In this document: one piece after another, positions 9,221-16,692 of the stretch | Position numbering within the stretch: position 1 is the stretch's first letter | Layout of the letters: each line of letters begins with the position of its first letter | Source: Corynebacterium aurimucosum ATCC 700975 | Lineage (GTDB): Bacteria > Actinomycetota > Actinomycetes > Mycobacteriales > Mycobacteriaceae | NCBI RefSeq assembly: GCF_007672725.1 | Contig: NZ_VDTC01000008.1 | Coordinates: 105,482-169,481, forward strand | DNA length: 64,000 nucleotides | Direction: 5' to 3' | Notes under the pieces: model-generated | What the model was told of the DNA's origin: nothing | What the model saw: the letters and a program-made list of their open reading frames with translations, nothing else | Database searches by the model: none | Made by a program: the position numbers and the translations under genes

Positions 9221-10496
9221 GGAGTGCGGCGGCGAGGGCGTCTTGGGCCTGGCGGGCGGAGGTGACTTCGCCGTCGTTGACCAGGAAGGCGAAGGCATAA
9301 ACCCGGCCCGACTGGCCTTGGGCGGTGCCGGTCAGCGCGGAGGTTCCGGTGAGTGTGCCGGTCTTGGCGCGCACGAAGCCGCGGGCGGGCGAATCGGAAT
9401 AGCGCTCATAGAGGGTTCCTTCGCCGCCGGCGAGGGGGAGGTAGCCCAACAGTGGGCGTAGCTCTTCGGTGGCTACGGCTTGATCCGCGATGTGGGCGAG
9501 GAGGCCTGCCGGGATGCGATTATCGCGGGAGAGACCTGAACCGTCCTTTAAGGTGACGCCGTTGACGTCGATGCCGGCGCCGCTGAGCACGTCGAGGGTG
9601 GCCTGCGCGGCGCCGTCGAAGCTTGCCTCCGCGTCTTGGCTGATGGCCAGCTCGCGGGCGATGGCCTCTGCCATGACGTTGTCGGAGTCCTTCGCCGCTT
9701 GCTGCGCGCGCAAGGCCAGCGGCTCGGACTCGCTGGAGGCGATGGCCTCCGCGTTGTCGGGTGCGGGGGCCATGTCGGCTTTATCGGTACCCAGGCGTTT
9801 GGCGAGCGCGCGGGCGACGTCGAGTGCCGGCTCATGGGAGCGCGGGACGTCCCCGGTCTTCTCCCCGATGCGCCCGCCGTAGAGCATGGCTGGCTGGATG
9901 GGTGCGACATAGCCACCGTCGATATTGTCATCGTCCCAGCCGGGAGCCTGGTCGGGGCCGGCCCAGACGGAGGTATCAATGGATACTCGGTTGACGGTGC
10001 TCATGTGCTTCTTGATCTGCTCCGCGAGCTCATCGAGGCGCTCGTCCGTCAGCCACACATCGCCGGAGGCTTTGATGACCACGTCGCCATCGTTATCGCC
10101 TTTGACCACTTCCGTGGTGAGGCGTTCTTCTTCATCGAGCGCGAGCGTTGCTGCGGCGAGGGTGAGGACCTTGGTCGAGGAGGCAGGCGTGAGCGGCTTT
10201 GCGGGTTCGCGCTCCCACAGCACCTCGTGGGTGGTGGTGTCGATGACCTGACCGCCGAAAGTGGCGAGGGCTTTGTCTTTGCCCAGTTCATCCAACTTCG
10301 CTTTAAGCGCGGCGGTGTCTATCTCACCAGGCTCGACGGGTTGGAGCAGCGTTTCGGGTTCTGCCTGCTTATAGGGTTGGCCGTGGTCCAGTTGATCGTA
10401 GGTGCGCTGGACTTCTACGCCCACTGCGGCCGTCGCCGCCACGACGCCGGCCGTGACGAGGGCCGCAGTACTCCACCAGACATGCTTAGCTTTCAT
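9210..10496 (-). CDS. dacB: D-alanyl-D-alanine carboxypeptidase/endopeptidase, PBP4 family (S13)
   Basis: This low-molecular-weight penicillin-binding protein trims peptidoglycan stem peptides outside the membrane. It is 428 residues with an N-terminal membrane anchor or signal at about 8-27. The three catalytic motifs are present: SSTK at 106-109 (SxxK), SDN at 271-273 (SxN) and KTG at 378-380. The family-typical SGD and WAGPDQAPGW segments lie between the first two. It heads the long minus-strand run, divergent from ppa across 69 bases. Its placement before tilS is conserved in actinobacteria. Confidence 0.94.
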   Translation of the reverse strand: MKAKHVWWSTAALVTAGVVAATAAVGVEVQRTYDQLDHGQPYKQAEPETLLQPVEPGEIDTAALKAKLDELGKDKALATFGGQVIDTTTHEVLWEREPAKPLTPASSTKVLTLAAATLALDEEERLTTEVVKGDNDGDVVIKASGDVWLTDERLDELAEQIKKHMSTVNRVSIDTSVWAGPDQAPGWDDDNIDGGYVAPIQPAMLYGGRIGEKTGDVPRSHEPALDVARALAKRLGTDKADMAPAPDNAEAIASSESEPLALRAQQAAKDSDNVMAEAIARELAISQDAEASFDGAAQATLDVLSGAGIDVNGVTLKDGSGLSRDNRIPAGLLAHIADQAVATEELRPLLGYLPLAGGEGTLYERYSDSPARGFVRAKTGTLTGTSALTGTAQGQSGRVYAFAFLVNDGEVTSARQAQDALAAALHDF

Positions 10497-10565
10497 CGCC
10501 CTTTAGACTAGCGCGGTAGACTATGCGGAGCACATGCCAACCTATTAGTTATGGAGGATTCAGCC

Positions 10566-11039
10566 GTGAGCGTTGAAGTAACCATCGAGATCCCTAAGGG
10601 CTCCCGCAACAAGTACGAGATCGACCACGAGACCGGCAAGGTCCACCTCGACCGTTACCTGTTCACCCCGATGGCCTACCCGGCTGACTACGGCTTCATC
10701 GACGACACCCTGGGTGAGGACGGCGACCCGCTCGACGCACTAGTGATCCTCCCGGAGCCGGTCTTCCCGGGCGTTGTCGTGGAGGCCCGCATTCTCGGCG
10801 TATTCAAGATGACCGACGAGGCCGGCGGCGACGACAAGCTGCTCGCCGTCATCGATGACCCGCGCTGGGAGCGCTACCAGGACATCAACGATGTGGAGCA
10901 GCACATCAAGGACGAGATCGAGCACTTCTTCGTCCACTACAAGGACCTGGAGCCGAACAAGGAAGTTACCGGCTCCGGCTGGGGCGACAAGGCTGAGGCA
11001 GAGAAGATCCTCGAAGAGGCTAAGGCTCGCTTCAAATAA
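10566..11039 (+). CDS. ppa: inorganic pyrophosphatase
   Basis: Ppa hydrolyses pyrophosphate and so drives biosynthetic reactions forward. I place the start at the GTG at 10566 (157 residues), because GGAGG lies seven bases upstream and [18 protein letters not shown] is the usual N-terminus. The ATG at 10551 would put the ribosome-binding site inside the gene. Family I features are visible: [11 protein letters not shown], the metal-binding [11 protein letters not shown] near residues 57-67 and the [16 protein letters not shown] region. It is divergent from dacB and followed by a palindromic repeat that ends in a T-run and could act as its terminator. Confidence 0.96.
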   Translation: MSVEVTIEIPKGSRNKYEIDHETGKVHLDRYLFTPMAYPADYGFIDDTLGEDGDPLDALVILPEPVFPGVVVEARILGVFKMTDEAGGDDKLLAVIDDPRWERYQDINDVEQHIKDEIEHFFVHYKDLEPNKEVTGSGWGDKAEAEKILEEAKARFK

Positions 11040-11053
11040 TTCGCACTTCTAAG

Positions 11054-11119
11054 GGACGTTTCGATCAAATAGGGCCCCAGACCCGGGGGTTTGAGAGGCC
11101 TTATTTGATCGAAACGTCC
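11054..11119. repeat. palindromic intergenic repeat, copy 1 (possible ppa terminator)
   Basis: Left arm 11054-11076 and right arm 11097-11119 are inverted repeats of each other with one mismatch in 23 bases. The outer part of each arm reads GGACGTTTCGATCAAATA. The right arm is followed by a T-rich run on the plus strand, so this copy could end ppa transcription. Four more copies with the same arm consensus occur in the window. Confidence 0.85.
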
Positions 11120-11156
11120 TTTTTCTTTGTCACCGCGACAACTCCTCGTTCGTGAC

Positions 11157-11222
11157 GTACGATTCGATCAAATAGGGGGCCGAAAACAGCGGTTTCTGGG
11201 GGCTTATTTGTTAGAAACGTAC
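11157..11222. repeat. palindromic intergenic repeat, copy 2
   Basis: The left arm starts GTACGATTCGATCAAATA and the right arm is the complement of GTACGTTTCTAACAAATA, so the arms match imperfectly. The right arm carries the alternative TTCTAACA version also found at 25112. It ends 13 bases before the ATG of the DUF559 gene and so occupies that gene's upstream region. Confidence 0.75.
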
Positions 11223-11235
11223 TCGTCGGGGGCAC

Positions 11236-12069
11236 ATGGAGATTTTCGAGGGACGCGCGGGCGCTCGCCGCGCGGCTAAGGGGCAGGCAATCAAGATTTG
11301 TCGCGGTCTGTATTTATCTGCGGTGCCAACGCCGCGCGAGCTCGCTGAAATCGTCTCAAGACGCTGGCCAGACTCAGCCTTGGATGGCTATTCCGCCGCC
11401 CAGCAGTATCTTGGCCAAGAACTGACTTTTCCGCTTCACTTCCTGCGTGCAGGAACGATGGCATCAAGCACGTATTTTCGTAGCCGACGGGCGCGGCCCA
11501 AAGCGCTGGGCAGCATGAATGGGGTAAACGTGTGTAGCCCGCTGCAATGCGTTGAGGCGATGGAGCACGAGGATGCCGTGGCCTTCATCGAGGCCTTCTT
11601 CGCCGGGCCGCATGGGCGCTCGCGCATCGAGACGGAACAGCTGGACTTTCGCCGCCTGCCCAAGCACACGCGTGAGGTGTTGGAAAAGGCCATCGTCGGG
11701 GCGGATAGCAAGCCGGAGCGCGACCTCACCCGGGGTCTCGATCCCCACGTCAAAGTCCGCAACAACGTGCGGATTGGCCCCTACCGCTGGGACTTGCTCC
11801 TAGAGGAACACAAGGTGGCCATCGAGGTGGACGGATACGCCTACCACAAAGGCGAGAACCGGCAGCGTTTCGAGATCGACCGCCAGAAGCTTAACGACGC
11901 CATCCAGCGCGGCTACCGGCCCCTCCACTTCACCGCCGCCACAATTGAGCACCACCTCGACGTCGCGGTTCACCAGATCCTCGCGGTCATAAAAGGGCGG
12001 GGTGAGTTCGTGCCTCCGCCGTGGAAGTGGCACCACTACTGGCGGTGGGAAGGCGAGCGTTGCGGCTAG
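11236..12069 (+). CDS. DUF559 / Vsr-like endonuclease-fold protein with AbiEi-like N-terminus
   Basis: The 277-residue protein has an N-terminal winged-helix-like region (KICRGLYLSAVPTPRELAEIV, in two parts near residues 20-40), reminiscent of AbiEi-type antitoxin domains. Its C-terminal domain fits the PD-(D/E)XK nuclease fold: YRWDLLLEEHKVAIEVDG holds the Asp and the ExD pair near residues 183-199, followed by a basic helix and GYRPLHFT. Such proteins are common as several paralogues in actinobacteria. Their function is unproven; some annotations call them antitoxins or very-short-patch-repair-like. No convincing ribosome-binding site precedes the ATG, which lies just after a palindromic repeat. 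Confidence 0.72.
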   Translation: MEIFEGRAGARRAAKGQAIKICRGLYLSAVPTPRELAEIVSRRWPDSALDGYSAAQQYLGQELTFPLHFLRAGTMASSTYFRSRRARPKALGSMNGVNVCSPLQCVEAMEHEDAVAFIEAFFAGPHGRSRIETEQLDFRRLPKHTREVLEKAIVGADSKPERDLTRGLDPHVKVRNNVRIGPYRWDLLLEEHKVAIEVDGYAYHKGENRQRFEIDRQKLNDAIQRGYRPLHFTAATIEHHLDVAVHQILAVIKGRGEFVPPPWKWHHYWRWEGERCG

Positions 12070-12081
12070 ACCGCCGCAACG
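12058..12081. terminator. hairpin between convergent genes
   Basis: CGTTGCGG (12058-12065) pairs with CCGCAACG (12074-12081) across an eight-base loop. It overlaps the stop of the DUF559 gene and precedes the S41 gene's stop on the other strand. There is no T-run, so a terminator role is only plausible. Confidence 0.4.
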
Positions 12082-12084
12082 TGC

Positions 12085-13017
12085 TTAGGAGCCACAGCGG
12101 GAAGCGAGCCAAGAATCGAGCTCCGATTCCGGGGCATCGGGGGCAATGGGATCCTCGGCGAACTCCTCGCCCGTGCGCGCCTTGTCCTTAGCCGTGGTGA
12201 GCATGAGCGAGCGGCCATCCGGATAATCCAGGACCACGTTCGCAGAGGCGTAGCCGGCGGTCGGCTCGCCGAAGGTGCGCACGTTGTCCAGGCCGCGGAA
12301 GGCCAGAAGGGTGGCCTCGCCGGAGGACGCGGTTTCGTCGTCGGTGAGCACGGCGACGGGGACCTCAAGCTTGCCGCCCGTCGTGGTGGTGGGCGTGCCA
12401 CCGCCGGTGATGGAGTTGCCGTCGATGGTGACGTCAGATGTGCCCATGCGGCTCACGAAGGAGAGCGCGGTGCCATCCGGCAGCAGGGGGCTTAAGCCCG
12501 CGTACATCGGGCCCATGTCGCCGCCGCCGTTGCCCCGTAGATCCACCACGGCGGCGCAGGCCTCCGGGTGGGCGGTCAGACCTTGAGCGAGGGTGTCGGC
12601 GTAGGCCTGGGCATCATCGTGGCGGCCGATGGACGGGACGGTGGCGCGCAGAACGCCGTCCTCGAAGGAAACCGAGGGTTCAGTGTTTTCGATGGCCTTT
12701 TCCTTCTCGGTGCTAAAGACGTTGGAGTGCTTGCCGCCGGCGGCATCAATAGCGGCATCGAGGAGCTCAGCGTTCGTGGGGTCCTTTTTGAAGGCCTCGC
12801 GGGCGCGCTGGAATTCTTCGCTCGCGCCATAGATTCCGGAGATCGCTGCAGTATCCACCATCGCGGTATTGATGCGCTTCTCGCTGGCGTTGAAAAGGAA
12901 GTAGGGCTTGCCCAACAGCGCACCGCCATAGGAGGGGCCGAAGAAGTACACGGCCGCGACCACGGCGATGAGGGCAACAAGGAACAGTCCGCCGAAGATT
13001 TTCAGTACAGTTTTCAT
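12085..13017 (-). CDS. membrane-anchored S41 family (tail-specific type) peptidase
   Basis: The 310-residue protein has an N-terminal membrane anchor at about 5-26, then an S41 fold. VVDLRGNGGGDMGPM (about 167-181) and the catalytic-serine region TDDETASSGEATLLAF (about 225-240), followed by FGEPTAGY, are the family landmarks. There is no PDZ domain, so it resembles the short S41 peptidases rather than Prc/CtpA. It probably acts outside the membrane. Its ATG overlaps the permease stop (ATGA), making it the third gene of an ATPase-permease-peptidase operon and suggesting that it processes something the ABC system handles. The substrate is unknown. Confidence 0.83.
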   Translation of the reverse strand: MKTVLKIFGGLFLVALIAVVAAVYFFGPSYGGALLGKPYFLFNASEKRINTAMVDTAAISGIYGASEEFQRAREAFKKDPTNAELLDAAIDAAGGKHSNVFSTEKEKAIENTEPSVSFEDGVLRATVPSIGRHDDAQAYADTLAQGLTAHPEACAAVVDLRGNGGGDMGPMYAGLSPLLPDGTALSFVSRMGTSDVTIDGNSITGGGTPTTTTGGKLEVPVAVLTDDETASSGEATLLAFRGLDNVRTFGEPTAGYASANVVLDYPDGRSLMLTTAKDKARTGEEFAEDPIAPDAPESELDSWLASRCGS

Positions 13018-14414
13018 TCTTTCCTTCCTCCCGTGCGCAGCACGTAGCCGCGCAGGGGTTCAACAATGACAATGGCTAGCAGCGTGACCAACCAACCTAT
13101 GGCCAGGAATCCGAAGGCCATGAGCATGCGGCCGAGAACATCGACGTCGTTTGAATCGACACTGGAGAAGAACATCAGCGAGGCGATGCCGCCGCCGAAG
13201 AGGAAGCCGAAGAAACTCAAGCCCACCACCGGCCCCATGACGGTCCAGGCACCGGAGCGGAACTGGAAGCCGCGCGGCACGCCCATGAGATCCAGGGAGC
13301 GGATGAGCTCCTTGTCCTCAAAGATGCCGGAGACCTGTCCCAGGATGATGGACATGGTGGTCAGCGTGAAGCCAAAAATGAGGGTTAATAGAACACCGGT
13401 GGAGATGTCCTTGAACACCACGTTCATCCCCGGGTCTTCCTTCAACACCAGGGCCAAAGCGTCTGCGCCCAGGGGTGCGGCAACGAGGAATCCCGCCAAG
13501 TAGCCGAAGAAGCCGATGGCCGCACTCCGCCGCCAGGCGGGGCGCGCATTACCTGCCACTCGCTGGCAGGCCACGAAGTGCGCGGTGCCCGGGAAGAGGG
13601 ACAAGATGTGCGCGCCGAGCTGCAGGATGAAGGGAGCGATGAGGTTGATGCTCATCAGCATGCCGAACATGACCACGATGACCATGGCGGTCGGCGGGCC
13701 CGCCTTGCCAGAGAGGAAAACTCCACCGACCACCACAATGATGAGGAAGACGATGGCGCGCCACCAGCGGTAAGCCGCGGGCATCTGACGCTTGGCCACG
13801 CCCAGCGGGCTCACGCGCACGCGCTGCATGCCGACGAGTGCCGCACCGATGGCCAGCAGGAAAAGCACACCGGCCACGGCCAGATAACCCCACCAGGGCA
13901 GCAGAATCTCAGGCAAAGAAATGGAACGCATCTGGAAATCCAGCTGGGTGAAGACCGGCGCGACGAGCAGGCTGATCAGCCCGCCGAGCACGATGCCGAC
14001 GATGGCTTGCAGTCCGGTCTCCACGATGACCATGCGCTCCACCTGGCGGGAGCTCAATCCCAACAGGCGCAGGGTGGCCAGGCGCTGTTCCCTGCCGGAC
14101 GCACCGAGGACGGCGGCTTGGGCAGTGAGGTTAAACAGCGCCGGAAGAATGAACGCGCAAGCAAAAAGGGCTAGGGCAAACCAGGGATAGAGGAAGGCCT
14201 CCATCTCGTTGCCGAAGGCCTCCTTGAGTGCCGGGGCGGCATCCTCGACGTGCTGGGCGCGCTGCCAGAACATCCAGGTACCACCCGCAACGAGGAAGGC
14301 GATGGCGGAGCCAATGGTCAAGCTCACAATCGCCAGCATCGAGACGATTCCTGTTCCGGATCGCGCGCGAATGGATTCGCGCTGCAGGTCAAAGACCAAA
14401 GTCGCGGTGTTCAT
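13014..14414 (-). CDS. FtsX-like ABC transporter permease
   Basis: The 466-residue membrane protein has about eight hydrophobic segments, arranged as two FtsX/MacB-type units: near residues 22-46, 75-100, 130-155 and 170-193 in the first half, with a similar set in the second half. A cytoplasmic LRLLGLSSRQVERM coupling-helix-like motif (about residues 112-128) precedes the third segment. It overlaps the ATPase gene by four bases (ATGA) and the S41 peptidase gene likewise. Together with the divergent two-component system it resembles envelope-stress or antimicrobial-peptide response exporters. The transported compound cannot be told. Confidence 0.85.
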   Translation of the reverse strand: MNTATLVFDLQRESIRARSGTGIVSMLAIVSLTIGSAIAFLVAGGTWMFWQRAQHVEDAAPALKEAFGNEMEAFLYPWFALALFACAFILPALFNLTAQAAVLGASGREQRLATLRLLGLSSRQVERMVIVETGLQAIVGIVLGGLISLLVAPVFTQLDFQMRSISLPEILLPWWGYLAVAGVLFLLAIGAALVGMQRVRVSPLGVAKRQMPAAYRWWRAIVFLIIVVVGGVFLSGKAGPPTAMVIVVMFGMLMSINLIAPFILQLGAHILSLFPGTAHFVACQRVAGNARPAWRRSAAIGFFGYLAGFLVAAPLGADALALVLKEDPGMNVVFKDISTGVLLTLIFGFTLTTMSIILGQVSGIFEDKELIRSLDLMGVPRGFQFRSGAWTVMGPVVGLSFFGFLFGGGIASLMFFSSVDSNDVDVLGRMLMAFGFLAIGWLVTLLAIVIVEPLRGYVLRTGGRKE

Positions 14415-15106
14415 CGAATCACCTCGAGGCGGCGGTCGTCGTGGATGATGCCATCGCGAATCTCCACGCGGCGCTGCATCCAGTCGGCCACCTTCGGGTC
14501 GTGCGTGACCATGACCAGGCTGGCACCCGACTGGCGCACGATGGTGGTGAGCATCTGCATGACCTCGTGGCCCGTGGACTGGTCCAACGCACCGGTCGGC
14601 TCATCGGCGAAGACCACGCCCGGAGAAGCCACCAGCGCACGCGCAATAGTCACGCGCTGCGCCTGACCGCCAGAAACCTGCGCTGGGCGGCGCTCCGCCA
14701 AACCACCCAGGCCCAGCTGGTCCAGCAATTCCATCGCGCGCTTGCGGGCCGCACCCCGCCCCATACCGTTGAGCATCGCAGGCAGCGCCACGTTGTCCAC
14801 GTTGCTCAGCTCCGGCAGCAGCTGGCCGTCTTGGAAGACGAAGCCGAAGTTGCGCAGGCGGGTGCGGGAGCGGGGACCGTCGCCAAGCGCGGAGAGCTCT
14901 TCATCCCCGTAGCGCACGCTGCCGTGCGTGGGGGTGAGCACGCCGGACATGCAGTGGAGCAGCGTGGACTTGCCGGAGCCGGACGGCCCCATGACGGCCA
15001 CGAGCTCGCCCGGTTCAATGTCGAGGGAGATTCCAGCGAGCACCGGGCCGCCGCCGAAATCCTTGGTGATGTCTGTCAGGGAAAGTATCTGTGCCATGTC
15101 TCTCAT
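14411..15106 (-). CDS. ABC transporter ATP-binding protein (LolD/MacB type)
   Basis: This 231-residue ATPase is complete: Walker A GPSGSGKST near residue 40, Q-loop FVFQDGQLLP, signature SGGQAQRV, Walker B VVFADEPTGALD and switch His in MVTHDPKVA. The GALDQ sequence after Walker B is typical of ATPases partnering FtsX-like permeases. It may start at the ATG at 15106 or three codons in at 15097 (MAQILSL). It is the first gene of the ABC-permease-S41 operon and is divergent from the two-component system. Confidence 0.93.
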   Translation of the reverse strand: MRDMAQILSLTDITKDFGGGPVLAGISLDIEPGELVAVMGPSGSGKSTLLHCMSGVLTPTHGSVRYGDEELSALGDGPRSRTRLRNFGFVFQDGQLLPELSNVDNVALPAMLNGMGRGAARKRAMELLDQLGLGGLAERRPAQVSGGQAQRVTIARALVASPGVVFADEPTGALDQSTGHEVMQMLTTIVRQSGASLVMVTHDPKVADWMQRRVEIRDGIIHDDRRLEVIR

Positions 15107-15124
15107 TTCACCGTCTCAGGCCCG

Positions 15125-15173
15125 CTTAAAGAACAGCCCTAGCGTTGCTCTTTAAGGTAGTGCCAGCACTACC
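15125..15173. promoter_or_regulatory. two inverted repeats in the divergent promoter region of the ABC and two-component genes
   Basis: CTTAAAGA (15125-15132) pairs with TCTTTAAG (15149-15156), and directly adjoining it GGTAGTG (15156-15162) pairs with CACTACC (15167-15173). The spacers are 16 and 4 bases. They fill the gap between the divergent ABC operon and the sensor kinase and are good candidates for binding sites of the adjacent LuxR-type regulator. This is inferred from symmetry and position only. Confidence 0.5.
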
Positions 15174-15195
15174 CCTGCAGTTGGTGGCGCCCGTT

Positions 15196-15900
15196 ATGCT
15201 GAAAGCCGTGTTCCGAAGAAAGCCCCAGCCCACCAACCATGAGCAGCAGCAAGCGGAGAAGATTGCGCAGCTCACGGCCTCGCGCCGCGCCATCGCGGAT
15301 GCCTATGAGGTGGAGCGCGCCCGCATCGAGCGCGACCTGCACGACGGCGCGCAGCAATACCTCGTGGCCGCGAGCATGAAGTTGGGGGAGGCTCTTCTCG
15401 ACGCCCCCGCTGACCTCGCCGAGCTCCTCACCGCGGCCAAGCAGGACGTGGACCGCGGCTTGAATTCCCTGCGTGCCACGGTGCACGGTATCCACCCACA
15501 GGTACTGCAGGATCACGGCCTGGTGGCCGCGCTTGCCGACGTCTCCTCCTCCCACGGCCCCCACGTCAGCGTCTTCGCCCCGCATCCTCTTCCTAAGCTC
15601 TCCGCTTCCGTGCTGGCCTGCGGCTACTTCTTCGGCACTGAAGCTTTAACCAACGCAGCGAAGCACGCGCCCGGCGCGCCGGTCTCCGTTTTAGTGACCG
15701 CGGATGCCTCCTTAAAGATCACTGTGGTAGATGAGGGGCCAGGTGGTGCGCAGGTGGTACAAGGCCATGGGCTGGCCGGGATGGCCGAGCGCCTCGCCGC
15801 TTTCGGTGGGGAGATGACGCTATCCTCTCCCCCGGGCGGGCCGACGAGGCTGGCGTGCTCGATTCCTCTTCTTCTCGATCGCGGACAGTCAGGAGTGTAA
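15196..15900 (+). CDS. soluble sensor histidine kinase (HisKA_3 / NarL-type partner)
   Basis: The ATG at 15196 gives a 234-residue kinase; a GTG at 15208, behind a TATGCT -10-like box, is a possible leaderless start. It has the HisKA_3 dimerisation-phosphoacceptor signature ERDLHDGAQQ with the phospho-histidine, then an ATPase domain with FGTEALTNAAKHA (N-box) and VVDEGPGG (G1). No transmembrane segment or extracellular sensor domain is visible, so it must sense through a partner, perhaps the divergent ABC permease. It is followed after three bases by its response regulator. Confidence 0.85.
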   Translation: MLKAVFRRKPQPTNHEQQQAEKIAQLTASRRAIADAYEVERARIERDLHDGAQQYLVAASMKLGEALLDAPADLAELLTAAKQDVDRGLNSLRATVHGIHPQVLQDHGLVAALADVSSSHGPHVSVFAPHPLPKLSASVLACGYFFGTEALTNAAKHAPGAPVSVLVTADASLKITVVDEGPGGAQVVQGHGLAGMAERLAAFGGEMTLSSPPGGPTRLACSIPLLLDRGQSGV

Positions 15901-15903
15901 GAA

Positions 15904-16560
15904 ATGAGTTTGAGAATCGTCGTGGCGGATGACTCCGCCATTTTGCGCGAAGGTTTAGCTGGCCTTCTGGAGCGCCGCGGGCATCAGATTGTGGGCCAGG
16001 CGGATTCCGCCCCGGCGTTGGAGGCCGTGGTGGATAAGCTGCGTGATGAGCTTCCGGACATCGTCATCACGGACGTGCGCATGCCACCGGGCATGGGCGA
16101 TGATGGCTTGAAAGCCGCCGTGAACTTGAGAAATGCATACCCGGGCTTACCCGTCATGGTGCTCTCCCAGTATGTAGCTCCCGCATATGCGGTGGAACTC
16201 TTCGACTCCCCCGATGCCGGCACCGGCTACCTGCTGAAGGACCGCGTCTCCGAGGTGCGGGACTTTCTCTCCAGCCTGGACGTGGTGGCCCAGGGCGGCA
16301 CCGTCATCGATCCCACCGTGGCGCAGGCGTTAATGAGCTCCGGGCGCAGCGGCTTGGGCGAGCTCACTCCACGCGAGCGCGAGGTTCTCGAATTAATGTC
16401 GCGCGGCAAGTCCAACAAGGACATCGCCGCCGAGCTCGTCTTGTCTTCCGCCGCGGTGGCCAAGCACGTTTCCAATATCTTCACCAAGTTGCGGCTGGAC
16501 CCCAGCGAGGACAACCGCCGCGTGAAAGCCATTCTGGAGTACCTCTCAGCGCACCGCTAA
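15904..16560 (+). CDS. LuxR/NarL-family response regulator
   Basis: The 218-residue regulator has a receiver domain (about 3-125) with the DD pair at the start, phospho-acceptor Asp in VITDVRMPPG and Lys in YLLKDRV. A C-terminal LuxR helix-turn-helix follows (about 150-215), with LTPREREVLELMSRGKSNKDIA. It pairs with the kinase three bases upstream and probably controls the divergent ABC/S41 operon. The inverted repeats at 15125-15173 are candidate sites. Confidence 0.93.
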   Translation: MSLRIVVADDSAILREGLAGLLERRGHQIVGQADSAPALEAVVDKLRDELPDIVITDVRMPPGMGDDGLKAAVNLRNAYPGLPVMVLSQYVAPAYAVELFDSPDAGTGYLLKDRVSEVRDFLSSLDVVAQGGTVIDPTVAQALMSSGRSGLGELTPREREVLELMSRGKSNKDIAAELVLSSAAVAKHVSNIFTKLRLDPSEDNRRVKAILEYLSAHR

Positions 16561-16692
16561 AGCCCGCGCCCGCCCACCGTCCACACGAGCGCCCTGACAG
16601 AGACCATCCACAGGATCCCAAGGAAACTGTGACGCAAGACGCATAAGCTTGTCCGTGCCCTTACCCAACCCACTCTGGAAGGACCCCGCTTA

